Assembly (NCBI RefSeq): GCF_004022565.1
Contig: NZ_CP022987.1
Coordinates: 682,001-746,000 of the forward strand
Direction of reading: 5' to 3'
DNA from: Pollutimonas thiosulfatoxidans
Lineage (GTDB): Bacteria > Pseudomonadota > Gammaproteobacteria > Burkholderiales > Burkholderiaceae_B
DNA length: 64,000 nt
Shown here: piece by piece, positions 53,190-62,303 of the stretch
Numbering within the stretch: position 1 is the stretch's first letter
Layout of the letters: the number at the start of each line of letters is the position of its first letter
Position numbers and translations under genes: made by a program
Notes under the pieces: generated by a model
What the model was told of the DNA's origin: nothing
The model's database searches: none
The model's input: the letters and a program-made list of their open reading frames with translations, nothing else

Positions 53190-54802
53190 TCCACGCTCCT
53201 GCCGCGCGGCGCGAACAGCCCTTGCGGACGCTTTTGAACGAACAACACGATAAGCACCAGTATGGTGATCTTTGCCATGACAGCGCCTGCCCAGGGTTCC
53301 AGAAACTTGTTGATGGTGCCCAGGCCCAGCGCGGCGACCACGGTTCCGGCCAGTTGCCCAACCCCGCCCAGCACCACCACCATGAAGGAGTCCACCAGAT
53401 AGGCGCGGCCCAGGTCCGGCCCCACGTTGCCCAACTGTGACAACGCCACACCGCCCAGCCCGGCGATGCCCGAGCCCAGGCCGAATGCCAGCATGTCGAT
53501 CCGTCCGGTTGGCACGCCGACGCAGTCCGCCATGCGGCGATTCTGCGTGATGGCGCGTACGAACAAGCCCAGCCGAGTGTGATTGAGCAGCAGCCAGACA
53601 AAGAAGACGACCAGCAGCGAGAAGACAATAATGGCCAGGCGGTTGTAGCTAAGCACAAGCCCGCCCAGCAGCGTCACGCCACCGGACATCCACGAGGGGT
53701 TGCCTACTTCAACATTCTGCGCGCCGAACAAGGTACGTACGGCCTGCATCAGGATCAGGCTGATCCCCCACGTGGCAAGCAGGGACTCCAGCGGGCGAGC
53801 GTACAGCCAGCGGATTACCGTGCGCTCCATGACCATGCCCACGGCCGCAGTGACCAGGAAGGCGACCGGCAACGCTGCGATCACATACCAGTCGATCCAG
53901 GCAGGCATGTAGTTCTTGAACAGCAGTTGCATCAAATAGCTGGCGTAAGCGCCTATCATCAGCAGTTCGCCATGCGCCATGTTGATGACGCCCATCAGGC
54001 CGAAGGTGATGGCCAGGCCCAGCGCCGCCAGCAGCAGGACGCTACCCAGGCTGATGCCGTAAAATAGATTGCCGGCCCATTCGATCTTCCACAGATGACT
54101 GTCGATTTGCTTCAAGGCGCCGGCAGCCGCCACACGTACTTGCGGATCGGTATCGGCCTCGGCCAGGTCTGCCAGCGCGCTACGGAAAGCGCCATCACCC
54201 GATTTGCCCAGCACCTGGACCGCCATACGGCGTGTGTCGGCATCACTGCTTTTAAGCGCCAGGGTTGCCAAGGCAATACCGAGGGCGCGCCTGACATCGC
54301 CATGGGTCTCTTGCGCACTTGCCTTGTTCAGTAGTGGGACGGTCAACGGGTCAGCGCCTCGCTGCAGGCGTCGCGCCGCCGCCAGGCGCGCCTGCGGATC
54401 GTCCGAAAACAGATCCGAGGCGGCCAGTGCGCCGTTGATGGCGCCACGCAAGCGGTTGTTGATGATGATGGCGTCAACATCATCTGGCAGCGCAGACTCC
54501 TTACCGGTCAAGGGATCCCAGCTTCGATCGTTCTCGGTCTGGACCAGGATGCTCCCCTGGGGTGTCGCGAAGAGCCTTGCGCTGCCCAACGCTTTCAAGA
54601 TCCGTATCGAGGCAGCATCGGACATCTGCCCAAGCTGCGCAATGACTTGCAGCTTGGCGCTGGTGTCTCCTTGCACCAACGGAGCCAGCATTGCTGCATC
54701 CAGTCTTGCAGGCCCGTCTGCCCAGGCGACATGCCCAGGCATAAGCAACAGCAGTGACAGAGCGAGTTGGCGCCAGAAGGCCTGGCAGGCTTGATAACTC
54801 AT
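53186..54802 (-). CDS. urtB: urea ABC transporter permease UrtB
   Basis: A 538-residue permease. A signal peptide (LALSLLLLMPGHVAWA) and a HEAT-like soluble N-terminal region (residues about 30-240) precede the LivH-type membrane domain with LLAALGLAITFGLMGVINMAHGELLMIGAYASYLM, a layout characteristic of UrtB. The start is ATG 54802; an in-frame TTG lies 15 bases upstream. The stop overlaps the urtC start by 4 bases. The gene after urtA is normal order. Confidence 0.95.
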   Translation of the reverse strand: MSYQACQAFWRQLALSLLLLMPGHVAWADGPARLDAAMLAPLVQGDTSAKLQVIAQLGQMSDAASIRILKALGSARLFATPQGSILVQTENDRSWDPLTGKESALPDDVDAIIINNRLRGAINGALAASDLFSDDPQARLAAARRLQRGADPLTVPLLNKASAQETHGDVRRALGIALATLALKSSDADTRRMAVQVLGKSGDGAFRSALADLAEADTDPQVRVAAAGALKQIDSHLWKIEWAGNLFYGISLGSVLLLAALGLAITFGLMGVINMAHGELLMIGAYASYLMQLLFKNYMPAWIDWYVIAALPVAFLVTAAVGMVMERTVIRWLYARPLESLLATWGISLILMQAVRTLFGAQNVEVGNPSWMSGGVTLLGGLVLSYNRLAIIVFSLLVVFFVWLLLNHTRLGLFVRAITQNRRMADCVGVPTGRIDMLAFGLGSGIAGLGGVALSQLGNVGPDLGRAYLVDSFMVVVLGGVGQLAGTVVAALGLGTINKFLEPWAGAVMAKITILVLIVLFVQKRPQGLFAPRGRSVE

Positions 54803-54820
54803 CGCGTACCCATTCAAGAA

Positions 54821-56071
54821 TCAAAGACCCTGCTTGCTTTCATTGCCCGCGATGTAAGGGCTCCAGGGTTGGGCGCGTAGGGGGCCATCCGTTTTCCAAA
54901 CCACATCGAACTGACCGTCTGCCCGGATCTCGCCGATGTAAACGGGCTTGTGCAAATGGTGATTGGTTTTGTCCATCTGGATGGTGAATCCGTTGGGCGC
55001 CGTGAAGCTCTGGCCCCCCATGGCGGCTATGACCTTGTCCACATCTGTGGACTGCGCCTGCTCGACGGCCTGCTTCCACATATTGATGCCGATGTAGGTC
55101 GCCTCCATGGGGTCATTGGTGACGGCCGTCGAGGCGTTGGGCAAGTTGTTGGCGGCGGCGTATGCCTGCCACTTCTGGATGAAGTCGCTGTTGACCGGGT
55201 TCTTGATGGATTGAAAGTAGTTCCAGGCGGCCAGATGCCCGACCAATGGCGTGGCGTCCACGCCCCGCAGCTCTTCCTCTCCCACCGAGAAGGCAATTAC
55301 AGGCACATCGGTCGCCTTCAGGCCGGCATTGCCCAGCTCCTTGTAGAAGGGCACATTCGAGTCGCCGTTGATGGTCGAGATGACTGCCGTTTTCCCACCG
55401 GTGGAAAACTTCTTGATGTTGGCAACGATGGTCTGATAGTCGGCATGGCCGAAGGGCGTGTAGACCTCATCGATGTCGCTGTCCTTGACGCCCTTCGAGT
55501 GCAGGAAGCTGCGCAATATCTTATTGGTGGTGCGCGGATAGACGTAGTCTGTTCCCAACAGCACGAAACGCTTGGCGCCGCCGCCATCCTCGCTCATGAG
55601 GTACTCGACAGCCGGTATGGCTTGCTGGTTGGGCGCCGCGCCGGTGTAGAAGACGTTGCGTTCCAGCTCTTCGCCCTCGTACTGCACGGGATAGAAGAGC
55701 AGGCCGTTAAGCTCCTTGAAGACCGGCAGCACCGATTTGCGCGACACCGAGGTCCAGGCCCCAAACACGACCGACACCTGATCCTGGGCCAGCAGTTGGC
55801 GAGCCTTCTCGGCAAACAGCGGCCAGTTCGACGCGGGGTCAACCACCACGGCTTCCAGTTGCTTGCCCATCACGCCGCCATTGGCGTTGATCTCCTGGAT
55901 AGTCATCAAGGCAACGTCCTTCAAGGACGTTTCCGAAATGGCCATGGTTCCGGACAAGGAATGCAGGATGCCAACCTTGATGGTATCGGCCGCCTGCGTC
56001 GCGGGGATCCAGCCCGTCATGGCAAATAAGCTTGCGGCGGTCAACTGCTTGAGAACCAGTCTGCGTTTCAT
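54821..56071 (-). CDS. urtA: urea-binding protein UrtA
   Basis: A 416-residue periplasmic binding protein with signal peptide (LVLKQLTAASLFAMTGWIPATQA). TIKVGILHSLSGTMAISETSLKDVALMTIQEINANGGVMGKQLEAVVVDPASNWPLFAEKA is typical of UrtA/AmiC-like receptors. Further typical segments are LFYPVQYEGEE, FVLLGTDYVYPRT and TNHHLHKPVYIGEIRADGQFDVVW. It binds urea for UrtBCDE. Start 56071 follows CGGAG. It is first of the minus-strand urt-ure cluster. Confidence 0.96.
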   Translation of the reverse strand: MKRRLVLKQLTAASLFAMTGWIPATQAADTIKVGILHSLSGTMAISETSLKDVALMTIQEINANGGVMGKQLEAVVVDPASNWPLFAEKARQLLAQDQVSVVFGAWTSVSRKSVLPVFKELNGLLFYPVQYEGEELERNVFYTGAAPNQQAIPAVEYLMSEDGGGAKRFVLLGTDYVYPRTTNKILRSFLHSKGVKDSDIDEVYTPFGHADYQTIVANIKKFSTGGKTAVISTINGDSNVPFYKELGNAGLKATDVPVIAFSVGEEELRGVDATPLVGHLAAWNYFQSIKNPVNSDFIQKWQAYAAANNLPNASTAVTNDPMEATYIGINMWKQAVEQAQSTDVDKVIAAMGGQSFTAPNGFTIQMDKTNHHLHKPVYIGEIRADGQFDVVWKTDGPLRAQPWSPYIAGNESKQGL

Positions 56072-56338
56072 GTATTGCTCCGTAGAAGAGAAGAGAGGGA
56101 CAGCACACGAAGGTTTACGCAATAGCTGTGCCAACTTTTAAGGAGCGGTTTTGATACGGCAAGGCGAGGCCCACGCCCAGCGCCCGCACGGCGCGACGAC
56201 GCGCCCGTGCGTCACGATGGTGCACGGTTCTCAGTTATTGAAGGGCTTTGCCTTGTATCGGTGCGCCGCGGGAGTAGCGCTCGATGCGGGTCTGGAACTT
56301 GCTACTGCCTCAAGGCTACTTTTATCTAGGAGACGAAA

Positions 56339-56467
56339 ATGAAGACGAGTGCATGGTTCGCGTTTGTATTGGCCCTTGCCGCAGGCTTGGCGGGTTGCAA
56401 CACGATGCAAGGCGCAGGAGAAGACATCGAGCGCGGAGGAGAGAAGATACAAGAACAAGCCAGGTGA
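56339..56467 (+). CDS. entericidin-type small lipoprotein (42 aa)
   Basis: A 42-residue peptide with lipoprotein signal (FAFVLALAAGLAGC, lipobox LAGC). The mature part NTMQGAGEDIERGGEKIQEQAR matches entericidin EcnA/EcnB, an envelope stress lipoprotein peptide. A GGAG lies just upstream. It reads divergent to urtA and convergent with the MFS gene. Confidence 0.9.
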   Translation: MKTSAWFAFVLALAAGLAGCNTMQGAGEDIERGGEKIQEQAR

Positions 56468-56497
56468 TAGTGGCCAGCACTGCTCTAAGTATTGTGG

Positions 56498-56520
56498 CGG
56501 CCCAGGATCACCCTGGGCCG
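56498..56520. terminator. hairpin between entericidin and MFS genes
   Basis: A 9-bp GC stem (56498-56506 with 56512-56520) with a 5-base loop lies between the convergent stops. No T-run follows, so terminator function is only possible. Confidence 0.4.
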
Positions 56521-56524
56521 ACGT

Positions 56525-57700
56525 CTATCGTTGTGCCACAGCGGTCAGGCGTTGCCGCGCCATCCACCATAGCGCCATCGAGATGACGAGCAAAGGTACC
56601 AGGGAGCCCAGATTGATCCACATCCAGCCTTGGGTGGTAATCAGTACGCCTGACGCGAACGAGCTGACGGCAACGCAAGTGAATACGCAGAAGTCCATGG
56701 CGCCCTGAGCCTTGTTCTTTTCATCGGGATGATAGGCCTCCGTCAGCAGGGTGCTGCCACCTATATATAGGAAGTTCCAGCCCACGCCCAGGGTCAGCAG
56801 CGCGATGGTGAACTGCATCAGGCTGATCCCGGACAAGGCGATGGCCACGCAAATAAACATCAGGGCAACACCGGTGCCCATGATGGGCAGCACACCGAAC
56901 CGCTTGATCAGATGCCCAGTAAAGAAACTGGGAAGAAACATGCCCAGCACATGCAGCTCGAGCACGATGGCAATATTGCCGAAGGGGTGGGCGTGCATTT
57001 GCATGGCCAGCGGCGTGGCTGCCATCAGCAGGTTCATCACAGCGTAGCCCAGCGATGCCCCCGCTACAGCCACCAGAAACACCGGTTGCCGGGCGATGTT
57101 CCGCAGGGACCGCCCCGTCGATGTGCCCGGCGCTGGAGCGATGTGGCGCGGAAAATCAATACACGTCATGATCAACAATGACAGCAAGGCCACTACTATC
57201 AGGGCCAGGTAGGCGCCCACAAAAGGTGTGGGCAACAGACTGCGCGTGATGTTGGCCAAATTGGGTCCGACCACAGCGCCCACGATGCCGCCTGCCAGCA
57301 CCAGGGAAATCGCCTTTTCCTTGTAGCTAGGCGCAGCCAGTTCCGGTGCGGCGAAGCGATACAGCGAGGCGTTGGCGCTGTAGTAGCCGGCGATGAATGT
57401 CGCCGTCACGAGCAGCCAGAACTGGCCAGTCGCCGCCGCCCAGGCGCAGATCCCCGCCGATACGGCTGCCACCACCAATCCGATCTGGAAAGAGCGCTTG
57501 CGCCCCAGTTGTCGTTGCGACCGGGCCACTGGGCCGGTGGATAGGGCGGCACCGACTACATAGGCCGTTACCGGCAGCGTCGCGAGCCAGCTTAGCGGCG
57601 CAAGCGCCAGCCCCACCAGACCATTGATGGCAATGAAGGTGACGTTGTTGGTCAGGAACAGACCCTGGCAGAGCGCCAGCAGGAAAAGTTTGCGATTCAT
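56525..57700 (-). CDS. MFS transporter
   Basis: A 391-residue, 12-helix major facilitator. N-terminal LALCQGLFLTNNVTFIAINGLVG, loop 2-3 VARSQRQLGRKRSFQIGLVVAAVSAG, and central LKQ-free C-terminal half with LGVGWNFLYIGGSTLLTEAYHPDEKNKAQGAMDF. The transporter is of the YnfM/ProP-unlike proteobacterial class; the substrate is unknown. It is monocistronic. A 16-base inverted repeat element lies upstream (57740-57755) and near urtA/entericidin. Confidence 0.8.
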   Translation of the reverse strand: MNRKLFLLALCQGLFLTNNVTFIAINGLVGLALAPLSWLATLPVTAYVVGAALSTGPVARSQRQLGRKRSFQIGLVVAAVSAGICAWAAATGQFWLLVTATFIAGYYSANASLYRFAAPELAAPSYKEKAISLVLAGGIVGAVVGPNLANITRSLLPTPFVGAYLALIVVALLSLLIMTCIDFPRHIAPAPGTSTGRSLRNIARQPVFLVAVAGASLGYAVMNLLMAATPLAMQMHAHPFGNIAIVLELHVLGMFLPSFFTGHLIKRFGVLPIMGTGVALMFICVAIALSGISLMQFTIALLTLGVGWNFLYIGGSTLLTEAYHPDEKNKAQGAMDFCVFTCVAVSSFASGVLITTQGWMWINLGSLVPLLVISMALWWMARQRLTAVAQR

Positions 57701-57771
57701 GTAGTCAACGGCTTTCTAGAAACGGCGATGATACCGCCAACTGAGAACCGTGCATCGTAGCAGTCGGAACT

Positions 57772-57804
57772 TGACATGCCTCCGCGCCTTACCTTAAGGT
57801 AAGG
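57772..57804 (+). promoter_or_regulatory. VapBC promoter with 18-bp palindromic operator
   Basis: A perfect palindrome CCTTACCTTAAGGTAAGG (57787-57804) overlaps the -10 region of a promoter with TTGACA at 57772-57777 and a weak TAAGGT at 57795-57800. This is just upstream of the antitoxin ATG at 57817. It is a clear candidate for autoregulation by VapB/VapBC. Confidence 0.7.
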
Positions 57805-57816
57805 AATGGAGGGCTT

Positions 57817-58059
57817 ATGACTACAGCAACACTTACATCAAAAGGGCAAATCACTGTCCCGGCGCAAGTTCGGCATGACCTTAAGGTCGGTGCCGGCGAC
57901 CGCGTCGAATTCCTTCAGATAGCGCCTGGGCGCTACGAATTCGTTGCGCTCACACGTAGTGTCACGGAGCTTAAAGGCATGTTCGGCAAACCCGGGAAGT
58001 CTGTAACGATTGAAGACATGAACAAAGCTATTGCGCAACGGGGCGCTGCTGCCCGATGA
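57817..58059 (+). CDS. vapB: AbrB/MazE-fold antitoxin (VapB-type)
   Basis: An 80-residue swapped-hairpin DNA-binding protein: TATLTSKGQITVPAQVRHDLKVGAGDRVEFLQ is the AbrB/SpoVT signature, and the C-terminal tail (LKGMFGKPGKSVTIEDMNKAIAQRG) should bind the toxin. The stop overlaps the toxin start (ATGA), as is usual for TA pairs. Confidence 0.92.
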   Translation: MTTATLTSKGQITVPAQVRHDLKVGAGDRVEFLQIAPGRYEFVALTRSVTELKGMFGKPGKSVTIEDMNKAIAQRGAAAR

Positions 58060-58451
58060 TAGGCCTCGATACCAATGTTCTGGTTCGCTACATCATGCAG
58101 GACGACCCCAAGCAGTCCAGCAAGGCAAGCGTCTTGATTGAATCCCTGGATACTGACAGCCCCGGGTTTGTTGCCTTGGTGTCTGTCGTCGAGGTGTATT
58201 GGGTGTTGACTGCGTGCTTTGATCTCTCGGCCAAGCAGGCAGCGCAGGCACTCGAGGTTCTTCTTCGCAGCAGGCAGTTAGTCGTCGAGCAGGCCGATCA
58301 AGTGTTCCGGGCTTTGCGCATATTCGAAGCGGGAAAAGTTGATTTCGCAGATTGCCTGATCGAAAGATCCGCAGCGGCGGCGGGTTGTGCACAAACCATG
58401 ACTTTCGACGTTAGTGCGGCTCGGCATGCCGGCATGGTCTTGCTTCATTAG
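58056..58451 (+). CDS. vapC: PIN-domain ribonuclease toxin (VapC-type)
   Basis: A 131-residue PIN-domain protein with the acidic site IGLDTNVLVRYI (Asp near N-terminus), VSVVEVYWVL, and VDFADCLIE with TFDVSAARH near the end, so all four acidic residues appear present. VapC toxins cleave tRNA or rRNA. Translation is coupled with the upstream antitoxin. Confidence 0.92.
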   Translation: MIGLDTNVLVRYIMQDDPKQSSKASVLIESLDTDSPGFVALVSVVEVYWVLTACFDLSAKQAAQALEVLLRSRQLVVEQADQVFRALRIFEAGKVDFADCLIERSAAAAGCAQTMTFDVSAARHAGMVLLH

Positions 58452-58454
58452 GTC

Positions 58455-59423
58455 TCAATGTTGATCGCCGCTGGCCTTGCTGCGGCGCCATGCCGCAGGC
58501 GGGGCGCCGTACATACGCCTGAACGCCCGATTGAACGCCGCCTCGGATTCATAGCCAGACTCGTAGGCAACACGCGCAATCGCGACGGACGACTGCAGCA
58601 ATCGTAAAGACGCCTGTTCCAGCCGCCGGTGCGCAAGATAGCGCATGGGCGGCTCGCCCAGCGCACGCGTAAACCGCTCGGCAAATGAAGATCGGCACAG
58701 GCCTATTTGTCGCGCCAGCGATTCCGTCGTCCAGTGCTCGTACATGCGCTTATGCATCAGCACCAGCGCCCGCCCAATCAGCAGGTCATGCATGCCGGCC
58801 ACGGCGGCCGTGCGCGACTCCGGGTGCAAGGCGAAATAGCGGCGCACGGCCTCAAAGAACAGCAGTTCGGCCATCCTGCTCAGCGCCGCGCTTGAGTCGG
58901 CGTGGCGGTTGTTCGACTCTTGTATGGCAAACCGGAATGTGCTTTCCACCCAACTGGCTGCAGTCCAGTCGTCTGCGCCCAGCTTGAGGATCTCCGGCAG
59001 CATGCCAGTCAGGGCCAGGTTTTCCGTGGCGCTGCCCAGGAAACCGCAAATCATTTGAGTGCTTGCTCCGCCACCACCATAGGTGATATGTGCCATGCTG
59101 CTGTCGCCATCCTGACGGATAAGGCCTTCTGCCGAAACAGGCGGGATGGTAGCGGCGCTGGCCAGTATATGGGGGTTATTGCGCGGCAGGATGACCAGAT
59201 CGCCGTGCTTCAAATCGGTGCTCGTGCCACTGTCCAGCAGGAGCATGCAGCGTCCGGCTGTGATCAGGTGATAGGCAATGATTTGCCTGGGCATGGGCAT
59301 GAAAGGCGTGCAATCGTCAGGCGAGACATGGGCTTTGATAGACCAGGGGGCTGTGAAGTGGGCCTCAAGAAAGACTGCGCCCGTCAGGCGCATGCTCTGC
59401 AAGACATCGGAAATTGTATCCAT
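58455..59423 (-). CDS. AraC-family transcriptional regulator with N-terminal cupin
   Basis: A 322-residue regulator. The N-terminal cupin (residues about 30-190) has YHLITAGRCMLLLDSG and LKHGDLVILPRNNPHIL. Two C-terminal helix-turn-helices include LARQIGLCRSSFAERFTRALGEPPMRYLAHRRLEQA and IARVAYESGYESEAAFNRAFRRMYGAPPAAWR, typical of AraC_binding_2-type regulators. It diverges from the TPR-protein gene, the likely regulatory target. Confidence 0.9.
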   Translation of the reverse strand: MDTISDVLQSMRLTGAVFLEAHFTAPWSIKAHVSPDDCTPFMPMPRQIIAYHLITAGRCMLLLDSGTSTDLKHGDLVILPRNNPHILASAATIPPVSAEGLIRQDGDSSMAHITYGGGGASTQMICGFLGSATENLALTGMLPEILKLGADDWTAASWVESTFRFAIQESNNRHADSSAALSRMAELLFFEAVRRYFALHPESRTAAVAGMHDLLIGRALVLMHKRMYEHWTTESLARQIGLCRSSFAERFTRALGEPPMRYLAHRRLEQASLRLLQSSVAIARVAYESGYESEAAFNRAFRRMYGAPPAAWRRSKASGDQH

Positions 59424-59594
59424 GGGGAAACACTCGCGATATTGACGGCGCTTCGATCAAGAGTTCCGGCGTCTTGCGCATAGGCCACGCCATCCTCCAG
59501 TTTTACACTCATTTCGCACCACTGCATAGCTTACGGCAGCTTGGTGCGCAAGCGGCATCACACCTCCAATGTATGTTTTTAAGGATGAAGATCC

Positions 59595-60935
59595 ATGATT
59601 CATGACAAGCAGGGCAATACCCTTTCCGGTGCGACGAGAGAGGCGGCTGATTACTTCGATAACGCTGTTGCATCGTTCAATATTTATCGTGGCGACCCGG
59701 TTGCCGAGATAGACAAGGCCATTCATGCCGCGCCTGATTTCCCGATGGCGCATATGCTGAAAGCGCATCTGTTCGCTTTGGCCACCGAGCCCGACCTGAC
59801 GGCGGCCGCTGCGGGTATCCTGCGCCAGGTAAAAGCCCTGCGCCTTTCCGAGCGCGAGGCATCGCATGCCCATGCGCTGGATCTGTTGCTGGCAGGGCAA
59901 TGGACCGCTGCGGCTCAAGCGCTGGACCTGCATAACAGTCGATATCCGTTGGATATCCTGGCCTTGCAGTCGGGCCACATCATTGATTTCTATCGCGCCA
60001 GCGCGCGCGACTTGCGCGACCGCCCGGCGCGGGTGCTGCCACAGTGGTCAACCGACGTACCGGGGTATTCGATCGTACTGGGCATGTACGCGTTTGGCCT
60101 CGAAGAGGCGGGCGACTATGCGCGCGCCGAAGATATCGGCCGCCATGCCGTGGCGCTGCAGCCCCTGGATTGCTGGGCTCATCATGCTGTTGCCCACGTG
60201 CTGGAGATGCAAGGGCGTGCGCAGGAAGGCATAGCGTGGATGCAGCAGAACGAGGCCAACTGGTCCGGCAGCGACAATTTCTTTCAGGGGCACAACTGGT
60301 GGCATTACGCCGTGTACTTGATAGAGATGGAAGACGGTGCCCAGGCCCTGCGGCTTTACGATGAGCGTATCGCCGCGAACAACAGCATGGTCGCGCTGGA
60401 TCTGGTCGATGCATCAGCCATGCTTTGGCGGCTTACGCTGGCCGGTATCGACGTTCAGGATCGGTGGGCCTCGGTGGCAGATCGGTGGCAAGCGCATGCG
60501 GATGGCCGCTCTTACCCTTTCAATGACTGGCACGCGATCATGGCGAATCTGGGCGCCGGGCGCGGAGACGAGGTCGATCGAATCTTGCATTTGTTGCGTC
60601 AGGCCGGCGCGGGTGGTAGCGGCGAGCCTCAGGAATGGACGCGGCGCTATGGCCTGCCGCTGTCTGAAGGCTTTGTTGCATTCTGGCGCAAGGATTACGC
60701 GACCGCGGTGCAGCGGCTGCGCGGCGCCCGCTTGATTGCCAACGCATTTGGCGGCAGTCATGCCCAGCGCGACATCATAGACCTGACTCTGATCGAGGCC
60801 GCGTTGCGAGGTGGCGACCGGTACTTCGCACGGGCCCTGGCTTATGAGCGCTGCGCCCTGAAGCCAGGCGCACGCATGAATCGTGACTTCCTGATTCGCG
60901 GCGAAAGCGAGTCGCCCTTGTGCGCGGTGGGGTAA
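59595..60935 (+). CDS. TTC38-like tetratricopeptide-repeat protein
   Basis: A 446-residue helical protein resembling eukaryotic TTC38 and its bacterial homologues. Features: NTLSGATREAADYFDNAVASFNIYRGDP, LDILALQSGHIIDFY, DVPGYSIVLGMYAFGLEEAGDYARAEDIGRHAVALQPLDCWAHHAVAHVLEMQG and GHNWWHYAVYLIEM. No signal peptide or catalytic motif is evident; function unknown. AAGGA precedes the ATG. The divergent AraC-family regulator is the usual neighbour. Confidence 0.82.
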   Translation: MIHDKQGNTLSGATREAADYFDNAVASFNIYRGDPVAEIDKAIHAAPDFPMAHMLKAHLFALATEPDLTAAAAGILRQVKALRLSEREASHAHALDLLLAGQWTAAAQALDLHNSRYPLDILALQSGHIIDFYRASARDLRDRPARVLPQWSTDVPGYSIVLGMYAFGLEEAGDYARAEDIGRHAVALQPLDCWAHHAVAHVLEMQGRAQEGIAWMQQNEANWSGSDNFFQGHNWWHYAVYLIEMEDGAQALRLYDERIAANNSMVALDLVDASAMLWRLTLAGIDVQDRWASVADRWQAHADGRSYPFNDWHAIMANLGAGRGDEVDRILHLLRQAGAGGSGEPQEWTRRYGLPLSEGFVAFWRKDYATAVQRLRGARLIANAFGGSHAQRDIIDLTLIEAALRGGDRYFARALAYERCALKPGARMNRDFLIRGESESPLCAVG

Positions 60936-60973
60936 CAGGCAGCGTGTTGGCAGTTCTAGCTTAAAGCCATGTA

Positions 60974-60996
60974 AAGGCCCGGCTCAGCCGGGCCTT
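60974..60996 (+). terminator. hairpin terminator after the TPR gene
   Basis: A perfect 9-bp GC-rich stem (60974-60982 with 60988-60996), a 5-base loop, and TTAGTC afterwards. The T-run is short. Confidence 0.65.
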
Positions 60997-61090
60997 AGTC
61001 ATTGTTGATCTAGATCAAGGAAGCGTTCAAATTAATAATTACCAGGGAATACCCTGATAGAGTGTATTGCTGACATCAATTGGGGGCGTC

Positions 61091-62278
61091 GTGTCCAGTC
61101 TTTCCAAAATTAGCCCCGTGGGGCGCGAATACACATCCTGGTTCATCTTTGGTCTTATGGCCAGTGTGACCTTCGTTGGCATCCTGTCTGAACTAGTCCC
61201 TTCCGGAGTCCTGCCGCAAATGGCCACCGGCCTTGGCATCGAAGAAAGCCAAGTGGGATTTTTGGTGGGCGTCTATGCACTGGCCTCGGCGGTTTGCGCT
61301 ATTCCGCTAATCAGCCTGACCCTGGCAGTCAACCGGAAAACGCTATTGCTGGTTTTGCTGATTGGCTTTGCAATTTCCAACATCGTTGTGGGCCTGGCCT
61401 CTTCTTATTCCGTCATCGTCGCTATGCGCATTGTTGGTGGCATTTGCGCCGGCATCATGTGGCCCATGATCGCCGCCTACGGCACGGCGCTGGTTCCCGA
61501 GGACATGCAAGGCAAAGCGATCACCATCATCATGGCCGGTAATACTTTCGGGATCAGCCTGGGTTTGCCGTTCATGACCTTCATCGGGACGGAGCTTGGA
61601 TGGCGGACGGAATTCGTTTCCCTTGGCGTCATCGTTGCGGTCATTGCTCTACTGTCGGCCAAGTATCTCCCCTCAGTAAAGGGAGAAAAACTCACTGGAA
61701 GCAATTCGCCCTTTGCGGTGCTGAAGATCCCGGCGGTCCTGATCGTCTTGCTGCTGACTTTTCTTTCCGTGATGGCACACTACGGGACCTATACCTACAT
61801 CACCTTGCTGGTCCAAAGCCTCGACTTTTTCGGCGGCATCAGTGTGGCACTACTCATCTTCGGTATTGGTTCTGTCATTTCAGTATTGTTGTCCGCCAGA
61901 ATCATCGATACGTATTTGCGCGGCTTGATCGTCAGCATGCTGACCTGCGGTGCCGTCGCCATGCTGCTGTTTGTCTTTTTCGGCGGAGCCAACGGCGTCT
62001 CTCATCTGGCGTTTTTCTTGTGGGGCCTGGCCTTTGGTCCGCTCGTCACGATGTATCAAACCGCCGTGAGCAAACAGGTTGCGCATGCCAAAGCCGTGGC
62101 AACTTCCGTGCAATCCAGTGTCTTTAACCTGTCCATCATGATGGCGACCTGGATAGGTGGCTTGATCCTGGTTCACCTGCCGCAAGTTGGCGTCAGCGGG
62201 ATCGTCTATCTGTCCATTATCTGCTTCGTGCCCGCCATGATTATCGCCTTCCTGGCAAGGCGCACCCTGGCCTCGTGA
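61091..62278 (+). CDS. MFS transporter linked to cytosine deaminase gene
   Basis: A 395-residue, 12-helix MFS transporter of the DHA1-like type. It has loop 2-3-like LTLAVNRKTLLLVLL, LPQMATGLGIEESQVGFLVGVYALA and RIVGGICAGIMWPMIAAYGTALVPEDMQGKAI, resembling drug/nucleobase efflux or sugar exporters (arabinose-efflux type). The starting GTG 61091 follows GGGGG; an in-frame TTG lies 24 bases upstream. It is 25 bases before the codA-like gene, so they form an operon, suggesting transport of a nucleobase or its product. Confidence 0.82.
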   Translation: MSSLSKISPVGREYTSWFIFGLMASVTFVGILSELVPSGVLPQMATGLGIEESQVGFLVGVYALASAVCAIPLISLTLAVNRKTLLLVLLIGFAISNIVVGLASSYSVIVAMRIVGGICAGIMWPMIAAYGTALVPEDMQGKAITIIMAGNTFGISLGLPFMTFIGTELGWRTEFVSLGVIVAVIALLSAKYLPSVKGEKLTGSNSPFAVLKIPAVLIVLLLTFLSVMAHYGTYTYITLLVQSLDFFGGISVALLIFGIGSVISVLLSARIIDTYLRGLIVSMLTCGAVAMLLFVFFGGANGVSHLAFFLWGLAFGPLVTMYQTAVSKQVAHAKAVATSVQSSVFNLSIMMATWIGGLILVHLPQVGVSGIVYLSIICFVPAMIIAFLARRTLAS

Positions 62279-62303
62279 CGGGCCACTTTACAAGGATATG
62301 AAT

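Noticed and set aside
54950..56029. 359-codon plus-strand ORF opposite urtA
   Set aside because: Antisense to a full UrtA; no start signal or motif.
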